Assembly (NCBI GenBank): GCA_037951105.1
Contig: JBAMJV010002982.1
Location: 62,001 to 126,000 of the forward strand
Source: Echinarachnius parma
Lineage: Eukaryota; Echinodermata; Echinoidea; Clypeasteroida; Echinarachniidae
DNA length: 64,000 nucleotides
Direction: 5' to 3'
Positions within the stretch are counted from its first letter, which is position 1, and each line of letters starts with the position of its first letter. Positions 1-11,200 of this stretch are shown piece after piece. The position numbers and the translations under genes were made by a program. Below the pieces are notes generated by a model. The model was not told the origin of the DNA. It did not search any database and was given only the letters and a program-made list of their open reading frames with translations.

Positions 1-1580
1 TTTAAATATTATGCTCTTTCAAGTTTTACACTCAGTTTGTCATTACCTCACAAAGAAAATAAGTAGTTTAGCGCCCTCTCTACCAAAACTCAACTATCCC
101 TGGTATATCTATATTTATTCACGCTTGCATGATGTATCATAATAATTATATTATATGAGCGAACGAGTATTGCTTCATCTTTTACATGATCAACACACAT
201 TTATTCAAAAAGATTGTTACGGTTTTGATAATAATATTATTGGTGAAGTTGGGTTCCATTTTTCTGAAACACGCTGTGAAGTCCGACTGTACTGAAGCTG
301 TATCACTGAACATAATATGCGCGAGAACATTTTGCAAATTTTGCATCTTTTCTAGCTAGGCTCACAATGATTTTTCAAGGAGCTTAGCTCTTCAAGATCA
401 GCAATCTAATACAAGAATTATAAATATTTGACGGAATTAGTAGCCAAGTATACCATGTTCATTACTAAGAACGCTGCCTCTTGTGTCAGACGCTACCCGG
501 TCATAGGCGTACCCAGGGGGGGGGGGGGGGTTCAACCAACCCCCCCCCCCCCCCCCCCCCCACCCTTGACCATTTTAAAATGGTCGACCATCATAATTAT
601 AATCAATGGTCTTGATCTTGGAATTTTTCGACGGATTTCCGGTCTCGACTTCGAAAATTTTCTACGGCCACCGCCCCCCCCCCCCCCCCATAAAAAACGA
701 CACCCCTCCCCCCTCTAAAAAATTTGGTCGGCGAAATACCCCTTCCCCTTGAATAAATCCTGGGTACGCCAGTGTATACACGGTCACGTTGACTTTTTTT
801 TTAATTTTGGGGTTTGACTGAGGCTCATTTTCTTTCTTTCATCTTTTTTACTACTATGAATGAAAAACGTAAATGAGAGTCAGTTATTTTTAATCTAAGT
901 AGGCTAAGTGATGCAATTTGTTGAACAATCTAATCACAAACTCGCGATAACAGGACCAGTATACCTAGCCACCCAGAAGTAGCGCTATATACAAAACCTA
1001 AATGTTTGACATCAAACATTGTCCCTGCAACGATGACAAAACGATTGGTAAGTTATTGGTAAGTATCACGATTCTCATCACCTTATCAGGCCTTCTGAAT
1101 AAATCTTTTCTAAACACCCCGACTCAATTACTAGTATACCATCACAAAATATTGTAAAAACATATTATATTTCGCGATATAAAATGGAAATTTTATTTTA
1201 GAAAATCGTGCAAAATGTGATGACATGTAGCCAAAATGATACAATTTTGTGAGGCCCTTTTAAAAATGTTTAATTTCGTCTATTATTCCCATGCACCATG
1301 TACCAAGCAGGGACTTCCATATCCCTGCACCAACATCCATTATCAATGTTGTAGCTTCGGGGGAGGGGGGGGGGGGGCGGGGGCAGGGGCGCGCAATGTG
1401 CCCCCACCCAATGATTGCTCAGTCCGAAGCAACTAAGAATGGCAACATCCACATGGACTTTGATATTTGTTCGAATGGTTGATGGTCATCGTCCTGGGTC
1501 TATGCTTCGATCGCAATAACAACTGAAACAACAACCCAGTTTGTCCAGAACAAGCCTAGGGACTTCCCCCGAAATAGGCA
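1..1580. other. Upstream intergenic region
   Basis: No gene is supported here. The short frames are driven by homopolymer G/C runs near 517-560, 673-690 and 1361-1385. One small element with inverted ends is listed separately. The rest is AT-rich unique-looking DNA 5' of the PINK1 gene. Confidence 0.6.
506..770. mobile_element. Small inverted-repeat element with G and C runs
   Basis: A 265-bp segment begins GGCGTACCCAGG and ends with its exact reverse complement CCTGGGTACGCC, giving 12-bp terminal inverted repeats. The interior holds long G and C homopolymers and no coding frame, so it looks like a non-autonomous DNA element. I could not define a target-site duplication. Confidence 0.5.
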
Positions 1581-1633
1581 TTACGTCATAGGTCAATCAG
1601 GTGACTGACGTCGTCGTGAGAAGCATGACGTAA
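1581..1633. promoter_or_regulatory. Cluster of CRE/ATF-like sites upstream of PINK1
   Basis: Three TGACGT-type half-sites fall within about 50 bp: TTACGTCAT at 1581-1589, TGACGTCG at 1606-1613 and TGACGTAA at 1626-1633. They lie about 200-250 bp before the PINK1 start codon, a plausible proximal promoter position. CREB/ATF-family binding is inferred from the motif only. The transcription start is not visible. Confidence 0.4.
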
Positions 1634-1745
1634 TGTATGTTGTGATTGCATTGACTTCGTACAATACCGTACATGTACAAATCAAATGGCGCAGCAGTAC
1701 GGCAACTAAACTACGGAAACAAGGTCCAGGAGAAACGGCCTGAAA

Positions 1746-1757
1746 ATGTCGCTATAA
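1746..1757 (+). promoter_or_regulatory. Three-codon upstream ORF before PINK1
   Basis: An ATG-TCG-CTA-TAA mini-frame (Met-Ser-Leu-stop) lies 71 bp before the PINK1 stop-free frame begins its ATG. Its context, GAAAATGTCGCT, is identical over 12 bases to the true start at 1824-1835, which also encodes Met-Ser-Leu. If the leader includes it, it could act as a minimal upstream ORF. Whether it is transcribed is unknown. Confidence 0.35.
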
Positions 1758-1827
1758 GGTGTATTTTGTCTGGAATTTAAAACAGTGAATAAGCACACTC
1801 GTGTGTGCTGCCAAGAAAATCCCGAAA

Positions 1828-2262
1828 ATGTCGCTCCGGCGCGGTTTACAAATCGTCGTCGGGGCGATAAGGCGTCGAGTGCAGCAGCAGGGCCAGGGGC
1901 AGGTGCACCCACGACAGAAGCCCGACGGTGCCCCGGGCATCGCCGGTGAGCAGTCGCTGAATACTCGCGGCCCCGTCGCGCATTCGTGGAGTCAAAATGG
2001 AGTCAATGTCCTGCATCAAAATCATTCAAATTTGGCAAACAACGCTTCGAGGATGTGGGGTGGGAGACTACTATCAAGGGTGAGGATTCCTCAAGCTAAC
2101 GGGGCGCCTCCTAGATCTCCCATTCTTTCGCTGCTTCTCGGCTTCGCAGGAGTTGGATTTGTGAGACATGATGAATCTAACCTTGTTTCAGACGATGATG
2201 GCAATAGCTTGGAACAAGGATGGGGACAAATTGATTTGGAGACTGCAATTCAAACTATTCAA
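1828..2262 (+). CDS. PINK1: PINK1 exon 1: mitochondrial targeting and membrane segment
   Basis: The exon encodes residues 1-145 and ends in phase 0 at CAA|gtaagt. I chose the ATG at 1828 because it opens an amphipathic, Arg-rich, acid-free stretch (MSLRRGLQIVVGAIRRRV), as expected of a mitochondrial presequence. The frame open upstream of it has no ATG. Residues about 97-112 (SPILSLLLGFAGVGFV) match the short hydrophobic segment that PINK1 uses in the TOM/TIM import path. An acidic linker follows, ending in DLETAIQTIQ, equivalent to the helix before the kinase domain. Confidence 0.9.
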
Positions 2263-5200
2263 GTAAGTTATGAATATAAACTACAATGTAGAAGTGAATT
2301 GTATCAAGTGGTGTAAAAACTATAAACTATAGAATATAAACCCATTAAAAACTACAAAAAATAAGAAACAGTAGAACTATAATGTACATGTGACAAACTG
2401 TTCCAATTCTTTACAGATTTTCAAGCCCCATGACAGAGTTGATCTTACTACATGTAGGTATGTGGCCGTTCCTTTGGCAATCGTGTGACAATGGGGCACA
2501 ACCTTTTGGAATTTGACAAAGTTGATCGACGCTTGAGCATGGAATTGTTTGGAACTACATGTATAAAGTATAAACTTTTTATGTTTCTTTTCCGATAGTT
2601 TATTTCAATTCTTCTGTCAGATTTGGGCTCCATGACAGAGAGTTAATCAATAAAAAATAATTTAAAAAGTACTTGTGTACGTTCACAGTGTAGCTAGAAG
2701 ATGACAGTCTTCCCCAGAGCATGGAAGTGTTTTGAAATTCTATAAAGTTATTTCTGTTTTGTTTTCAATGTTATTTCCCTCAAATTGGATTTTAAAGGGC
2801 TCTAGTCTTAACTTTGTTGACATGTGCAAAAAGTGATGATTGGTTGATATAATGTATATTGTTGTTATCTATTATGTCCACAGGGTATTGTGTGAAAATG
2901 TCAAGTCAAATGGATGCTATATGGCCGAGTAATGAGCAAAAATGCAAAGTGATATTCACTAACTCACAGCACTCACTTTGTACACGGTTTCGAAAATCCA
3001 ACGGATATTTTATTATCTGAAAACTTCAATCGTTCATATCTTTGTAACGAAAGGGAGATTTGAAAAACCGAAACCTGTCTCATGCTTTTTTATGCCTCCG
3101 CAATGAAGTAGCCGGAGGCATTATGTTTTCGGGTTGTCCGTCCGTCCGTCCGTACGTACGTCCGTACGTCCCGTTCTTGTGATCGCGTTATCTCAAGAAC
3201 CGATTGATGGATTTTCACCAAACTTGGGTCATGTATGTATCTTGGGGTGCCAATGATCTGATTAGATTTTGGGGTCATGAGGTCAAAGGTCAAAGGTCAC
3301 AGAGCTCATTATATATGCAAAAATAGATCGTGATCGCGTTATCTCAAGAAGGGATTGACAGATTTTGACCAAACTTGGTACATGTATGTATCTTGGGGGG
3401 CCAATGATCCGATTAGATTTTAGGGTCATGAGGTCAAAGGTCAAAGGTCACAGAGCTCATTATATATGCAAAAATAGCTCGTGATCGCGTTATCTCAAGA
3501 AGGGATTGACAGATTCTGACCAAACTTGGTACATGTATGTATCTTGGGGGGCCGATGATCTGATTAGATTTTGGGGTCATGAGGTCAAAGGTCAAAGGTC
3601 ACAGAGCTCATTATATATGCAAAAATAGCTCGTGATCGCGTTATCTCAAGAAGGGATTGACAGATTCTGACCAAACTTGGTACATGTATGTATCTTGGGG
3701 GGCCGATGATCTGATTAGATTTTAGGGTCATGAGGTCAAAGGTCAAAGGTCAAAGGTCACAGAGCTCATTATATATGCAAAAATAGCTCGTGATCGCGTT
3801 ATCTCAAGAAGGGATTGACAGATTCTGACCAAACTTGGTACATGTATGTATCTTGGGGGGGCCGATGATCTGATTAGATTTTGGGGTCATGAGGTCAAAG
3901 GTCACAGAGCTCATATATGCAAAAATAGCTCGTGATCGCGTTATCTCAAGAAGGGATTGACAGATTCTGACCAAACTTGGTACATGTATGTTCCTTGGAG
4001 AGCCAATGAACTGATTAGATTTTGGGGGTCATGAGGTCAAAGGTCACAGGGCTCATTATATGTAAAAGTAGCTTGAGATTGGAAATCTCAAGAACTGAAT
4101 ATCAGATTTCAATCCAACTTGATACCTGAATGTATCTTAGGGAACAATTGTAGTCATTAGATTTTGGGGTCATGAGGGCAAAGGTCAAGGTCACTTATAG
4201 CTCATAATTGTGATACGTCAAGATCTAAAAGACAGAGTACCATCAAAATTGAGTTGACAGAATTAATTCTGTGTACATTGGGCTTGATATGAATAAATTG
4301 CGTAATGGCGGAGGCATCATTTTCGACTGTGCGCAGTCGAAGATCCATCTAGTTTGTTAATACGAACAAAACAAGGTATGAGAGATGCTAGTTTTTCAAT
4401 TGGAGTTTGAGGATTTGGACAATGTTACTAAAGTCCCTTTATGCTCTAGGACAGAGTATATGATTTGCAACTACAAGTTCCCGCTGAAGAAGATGATGCT
4501 CTCCCTCAGAGCATCGAAATGTTTTTAAATTCTATAAAGTTGTTCCTGTTTTTCTTTTTTCTGCCAATTTTTATTTCCATTCTTCCGTCTTATTTTAAGC
4601 TCAAAGACAGAGTTACAAAGAGTTACAATTACATTGAAGTCAAACTAAGTGAAGACAGTCTTCCCCACCTCATGGAAGTCCTTTGAACTTCTATAATTGC
4701 TGTTTCTATTCCAAATCTGTCTCCATTCTCCAGTCAGTTTTCAAGTTCCACGACAGAGTTGATCAACAACTGCAAGGTCCGGGTGATGAAGACGACAGTC
4801 TTCCCCAGAGAATAGAAGCCTATTCCGTCTCCGAACGCTGCCTCGCCAAAGGAACAGAGGGTGTTGTCTATGCCGCAAAGAAGAAAGGGATCGTTTCATC
4901 GGATGAGGGCGATGCTGCTCTTCCTGGTTGCCATGACAACGCAATAACAGTTGATGATGCAGAGGGACAACAAAGAGATGATCGTCCAAACATGGAACTG
5001 GATATTTGTGAAGAGAAGGAGTGCAATTTGGCTATAAAGGTACTAGTACAGTAAAACCTGTCTATATCTATGAATACCACCAAAGGGGAACAGAAAATGC
5101 AGTCTTTATCAGCAGGTGGTTTCTATTTATTTATATTTATTTATTTATGGTATTTATTTTGAACATGTATGGCAGCAAGCAAGCTGAATTGCACGTTCTA

Positions 5201-8200
5201 AACATTAAATTAAAACAAACAATGTAATTCATATAAACACGAACAATAATTGTGAAATTTTTATATTATACATCATTGTGAAATTTTTAATATTATACAT
5301 CATTGTGAAAATGACATAATAAATTCATATATTATGAAAATTACATTCTTGCCCTTGTCTAAATGATCATTAATTCATGTTGTACAAAGAACATAATTTA
5401 TAATGGTGCATCATAAAAACCTTCATCATAATCATTAATGTACTGCGATGAAATTTCCTTCAATATGTATAAATAAAACTACTGGTATTGATTAAATTAA
5501 TAATAATTGTGATTATAAGATTTCAGCGTATATGATATTTTAAAATGTCTAATCAATCTTTAAAAAAAACAATCAATATAATGAAGTATAAATATAGTAT
5601 GTATAAACAATATATGTATAGGACTTTTTGCCCGAGATATTAGACATAATAAATTAAAAACTGACAAATTACATTCTTGCACTTGTCTAAATGATCATTA
5701 ATTCATGTTTACGGGTTCATTTGTACGTGTAAAGTGCATTCAGGGGAGTTTGAGATTAGTTGTACTTGTATCTACAGCTTGTCCCAAAAAAAATTACAAC
5801 AGCACTTTCCGCAACGATAACTTTAAAGATAGTAGATCAATCAGAATGATATTTCAGGATATGAAACTATAACTTATTACCTACATCTTGCAGAAAACCC
5901 TATTCGATTTGCTTCAGTGGTCATGGAGAATTAGGATCTTTTGTCAATCATGTCAGATGTCCCTTCCCTCCAGATTTTGTAAGGAGACGTGTTGTACATT
6001 GACAACGGGACTTTCTGCAACGATAACTTTAAAGACAGTGGATCAATCAGAATGATATTTCAGGGTATGAAACTATAACTTATTACCTACATCTTGCAGA
6101 AAATCCTATTCGATTTGCTTCAGTGGTTATGGAGAATGAGGATCTTTTGTCAATCATGTCATGTGTCCATTTTCGTTATGTTCACGCGTTATGAACGAAA
6201 ATGGACTTGTTCACGCGTTATGAACGAAAATGGACACATGACATGATTGACAAAAGATCCTCATTCTCCATGACCACTGAAGCAAATCGAATAGGGTTTT
6301 CTGCAAGATGTACGTAATAAGTTATAGTTTCATACCCTGAAATATTATTCTGATTTATTTACTATTTTAAAGTTATCGTTGCAGAAAGTCCCGTTGTCAA
6401 TGGACAACACGTCTCCTTACAAAATCTGGAGGGAAGGGATATCTGACATGATTGACAAAAGATCCTCATTCTCCATGACCACTGAAGCAAATCGAATAGG
6501 GTTTTCTGCAAGATGTACTGTAGGTAATAAGTTATAGTTTCATATCCTGAAATATCATTCTGATTGATCTAACATCTTTAAAGTTATCGTTGCGGAAAGT
6601 GCCGTTGTAATTTTTTCTGGGACAAGCTGGACTATAGCCAAGTTCTGATTGAATTTTTGCAGATGATGTTCAATTACCATGTGGGCTCAACACCATCAGA
6701 CATTGAGGCTGAGTTCAAAGCAGAGCAGCTCCCTCTCCTGTTAGCTACAGGAAAGTTTGGGAGAGATACTACAGTGGGAGCACAGAAGAGGTTTGTTGGT
6801 CTTTTTACTTTTTTTTCTATGAAACTGTCACACATCATTCAGAAGAATATATTGTTAAAGGGACTTTAGTAACATTGCCTAAATCCTCAAAATCCAATTG
6901 GAAAACTAGCAGTTCTCTCATACTTTGTTTTGTTCGTATTAACAAAAAAAGCATGAGACAGGTTTCGGTTTTTCAAATCTCCCTTTCGTTACAAAGATAT
7001 GAACGATTGAAGTTTTCAGATAATAAAATATCCGTTGGATTTTCAAAACCGTGTACAAAGTGAGTGCTGTGAGTGAGTGAATATCACTTTGCATTTTTGC
7101 TCATTACCTGGCCATATAGCATCCATTTGACTTGAAATGTTCACACAATACCCTGTGGACATAATAGATAACAGCAATATACATTATATCAACCAATCAT
7201 CACTTTTTGCACATGTCAACAAAGTTACTAGATCCCTTTAATGTTATTGGCATAAAATAATAGGTTTGATTTAGATAGCGCCTAATATGATACAATATCA
7301 TCTCTAAGGGCGTTACACTGTTATTACCCCAGTCATAGGATACAAAGCAAACCAGCACACATTGTGTGCACCATCTCCACTTAGGTTTAAAATATCACTT
7401 TCAGAAAAAAACTACTGCAAATTCTTTACTAATTTACTTCTTAATTTCTCAACAGCTCACCCAGACTTGGCACCAGCCACCCCAACATTATCAGAATGTA
7501 CCAGTGGGGTGTTTCACAAAGATCCTAAGTGGGGTGTTTCACAAAGATCCTAAGTTGAACTTATCTCTAAGTTGGACCTAACTATTATGGAAAGCCATTA
7601 TGTAGCCTTGGAATACAATATATTAAAAAAGCAATGAACACAAATTTTAAACTTTTGATAAATGTTGCATGAAGAACATAAACTGCCCTCGATAATAGAA
7701 CATATTAATGATTTGAATCAACATTTTTATGCCTTTGAAAAGGCACTTTTCGAACAATTCTTCACAGAAACTGGTGGCTTTCCATACTTTTTAAGTCCAA
7801 CTTAGAGTGAAACATCCCACTGGCTTTTGTTGATGACGTGAGGATCTACAAGTTTATGCATGCAAGTCTACAAAACGATGAAAGATGATTCTATGCAGTC
7901 ATACATCTTTGCATTTATTCTCAATTTCTCAACAGCTCACCCAGACTTGGCACCAGCCACCCCAACATTATCAGAATGTACCAGGCTTTCGTTGGTGACG
8001 TGAGGGTCCCGAATGTTCAACAGGCCATCCTTGACTTCGACATGGCGCTGCCTCGGAGAATAAACCCACTTGGATTAGGAGCAGACACAACCCTTTACAT
8101 CGTCATGAAAAGGTAGACCACATTTTTTCCCCCCAGTGCCCTAGCCAGGGTTCAGTATGCAGTTAAAGGACCTAAAGAATACAACGTACTTTGACACTTA

Positions 8201-11200
8201 TTCCATAGTTGATGACTTGAAACATAGGTCTGCCGAAAAAAAATCCATGAAAATAAACACAGTAGTGATTTAAGACTAGTTTTCTGATGCCAAATCTCAC
8301 TTAGCCAGTTTACGCCCCACCCACATTTAGGGTCCGGAATCGGCAGCGTGATCGACATGTGATTGACAATTCATTGGCTTACGTCATGACGCGTCATCTA
8401 CAGAATTTAGCTCATTAGTCCGTTCTTCAGATGACGTCACATTTTGGCGATTTAAAAGGGGCGTTCCCAGGACAATTAGATATTTACTAATTACCCCAAA
8501 AATTGATTGATTTCATGATAAATGACTGCCAAATTCCTTTTCTTCGGGAAAAATTACATATAGAGAGCCGAATTGTGAAAATTAGGCCATCTAGACGCTG
8601 TAGTTACTTTAAACCTGTGTATAGTGACCACCTCAAGTGAAACAAGACAAGTGACCACTGTAGACAGGTGACCTCTATAGAAAAGAGAGGCCTCTTTTCT
8701 TCCCAATGCCCCAGGCCAGGGTTCAATGACACCTTTTTGACAAAGACTCGCAATCAAACTACAGTCAAATCTGTGACCACCCCAATTGACCACCACAATT
8801 GACCACTGCAAGTGACAGTAGAAATGTGACCTCCAATAGACAGGTTCTATTACATTGTTTTTCTCTGCAGGGGATTACTTTTGGTGGCCACTACAGGCAG
8901 GTTGGCTACTACATGCGGGTGGCCCCTAAGACAGGTTTGACTGTCTTTGACAAAGCCTCACATATGAATGTCACAATGTGAGGGGTTGGGCCCATCTTGA
9001 TACATTTGTATGTACTATACAGGGTGGCCCCCAAAAAACAGAACGGGGTACTTGCCATAGTAAAGACACTTACTGCCCATCATAGCATTAAGTAATGATC
9101 AATACGTGTGCCTTTGTTAGTGCGCATTCAGCTGTGTAGAGAGAATAAGGGGTACTAACAATGGCGCACGCATTGATCGTTACTCGATGCTATGACGGCA
9201 GTATGTGTTTTTACTATGGCAAGTATATTTGTGAACAGGAGGAGAGAGCGTCGCCCATGACCCAGGACCAGCCCTAGTTCCACTAATGTCTCGATATGGT
9301 AGGATAACCCTTGGCCTTAACCGTTGAATGAGTAAGGAAGGTGTGTGGGCCCTGCTGCATTCTATTGAATGTTATTCTATTATATTGACATTGCTGAGTT
9401 AGAGCCAATGATTCTATAATTACCATGGTAATTGTCGCTGGTCCGCAGTCGAGCCCCTGACTCCAGCATGGACAGAAAGAATGTATCTCTACCCGTGGTA
9501 CAACAATTGGCAGTGTAGAGTATTGAGAGCCTCTGAATGGGATACCTAGATACATGGTGCTCTCCAATGTCTGTGGCATTGCGCTCTAAATCCCGATCAC
9601 GGGAAACCTTTTTGATGAGTCAATCACGCAAATCGAAAAGACAAAGAGCGCAAGCGATTATAAAGGTGCACATGTAAAGTGTCAGATATTGCCCAAAATT
9701 ACATTTGAGACTTCAATCCTATACCAAAATCATTGTAAGATATGTCTGAATGATGTGTGAAAGTTTCATTGAAAAAAGAACACTGCTTTCCTGGTTAAAA
9801 AGCGAAAATTTGTGTCAGCTTTTACAACTAATTACAGTATGACGCTTATGAGTTATGACGTTTATGACCGTCTGTAGACGATCTTGAGCTGAATGATTAT
9901 CAATGATAGATATCTTCATACTAAAGGGGCATTAAAAAAAAAGATCTAACCCTTTTTTATTCTTCTCTTATCATTAGCTAAACAACACGGTAGAAGAGAA
10001 ATGTGGAAGCTCAAAGTAATTTTTGTGGAGCTAGACACTTTACAGGTGCACCTTTAATGTACACAGTATCCTATGCGCACACGCACGGTGTCGTGTTGTG
10101 GCGCATGGCCACTAGTTATTACCGTATTTGCTGGTGTATTAACCGCACCTTTTTTCAAAAAAAAATTTTTTCTTCAAAAATGGGGGTGCGGTTAATACAC
10201 GGGTGCAGTTTATAGCGTATTAACTAAGGCTGTCGATTTCGGGTATATTTACTACCCGGGACTCGCGATAATTTTTCGGGCGAGTCCCGGGTACCCGAAA
10301 TTTATCAATTTGTTGATTTCGCTATAGGCATGTAACGCCGCTGGGAAACATGTTCATTCAAGTGACAAAAATGCAGCGCATTTATGACAATAAATTGATA
10401 TCTTATAAAATACAGCAAATTCGTAAATCGATTTTTTGCTTTTTTTTTTCGGGATATCGAGTATTGATTTTTGCGCCCGGGACTTGACATTTTTCGGCGG
10501 GACCCGGGTACCCGGGACTCGTCAACAGCCTTAGTATTAACCGCACTTTTTTCAAAAAAACTTGCAAAAAAAGGGGGGGGGGTGCGGTTAATACACAGGT
10601 GCGGTTTATACACCGGCAAATACGGTATATATCCCCTAATTGCCATTTCCACAGATACAAGTCAACGCTCAGGGAATATCTAAAGACACACGCCCCCCTG
10701 ACTGATCGAGCAGCCATGTTGATTGTGACGCAGCTCCTGGAGGCTTTAGCTTATCTTGGCTCTCTCGGGATAGTCCACCGAGATCTCAAGACAGACAATA
10801 TACTGGTCGACTGCGAAGAGAGTAAGTATGAGGAACCGCTAAAAAACTGATCCATCAGCTTCATGAGGTTTTTCCAAAAGTTATTTAGAGATTTCATCCA
10901 TATACCAATATCGATGAAAGATCTCTTGAGTGATGTGTGATAGGTTCATCGAATAAAAGTAATGCTGTATTAATACTTGGTGAAAAAAAGTCTTGGCTTT
11001 ATTGTTTACTGTCATTAATTTTTACTACAATTTGAAAAGTGTTCCAGAATACTTTTCATTTAATCATAGGTATCTCCAAAATTAGGGAGATGTTTGACAA
11101 AACAAAATCCATTTAATTCTTCTGTTACCATGAGCCACATAACACGGTACAAGATTTTGGCTTAAATATGATAAAGTTAATGAATGATGAATCACTTTAT

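Larger units (their letters stand above)
2792..4442 (-). mobile_element. TTAA-type inverted-repeat element, interrupted by a Helentron-like insertion
   Basis: Flanks 2792-3091 and 4353-4442 together form one element. It matches 6855-7241 in reverse orientation almost end to end, including TTAAAGGG at one end and GTCCCTTT at the other. The right TTAA is altered to TTAT. The interior break is exactly where the element at 3092-4352 sits. It is non-coding. Confidence 0.75.
2405..4700 (+). repeat. Four upstream copies of the exon 2 start region
   Basis: The sequence around the exon 2 acceptor (pyrimidine tract, TTTCAAG-CTCCA-GACAGAG, then GAAGACAGTCTTCCCCAGAGCATGGAAG and TTCTATAAAGTTG-TTTCTG) recurs. 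GACAGAG anchors sit at 2433, 2635, 4451, 4607 and, in the working exon, 4753. Spacing is 202, 156 and 146 bp, and the long gap drops to about 166 bp once the inserted TTAA and Helentron-like elements are removed. The copy at 2417 keeps an AG acceptor and an in-phase IFKPHDRVD; the other copies are degenerate. Confidence 0.7.

Noticed and set aside
428-1482. Short frames with poly-Pro or poly-Gly near 540-690 and 1360-1400
   Set aside because: Created by C and G homopolymers; no exon signals.
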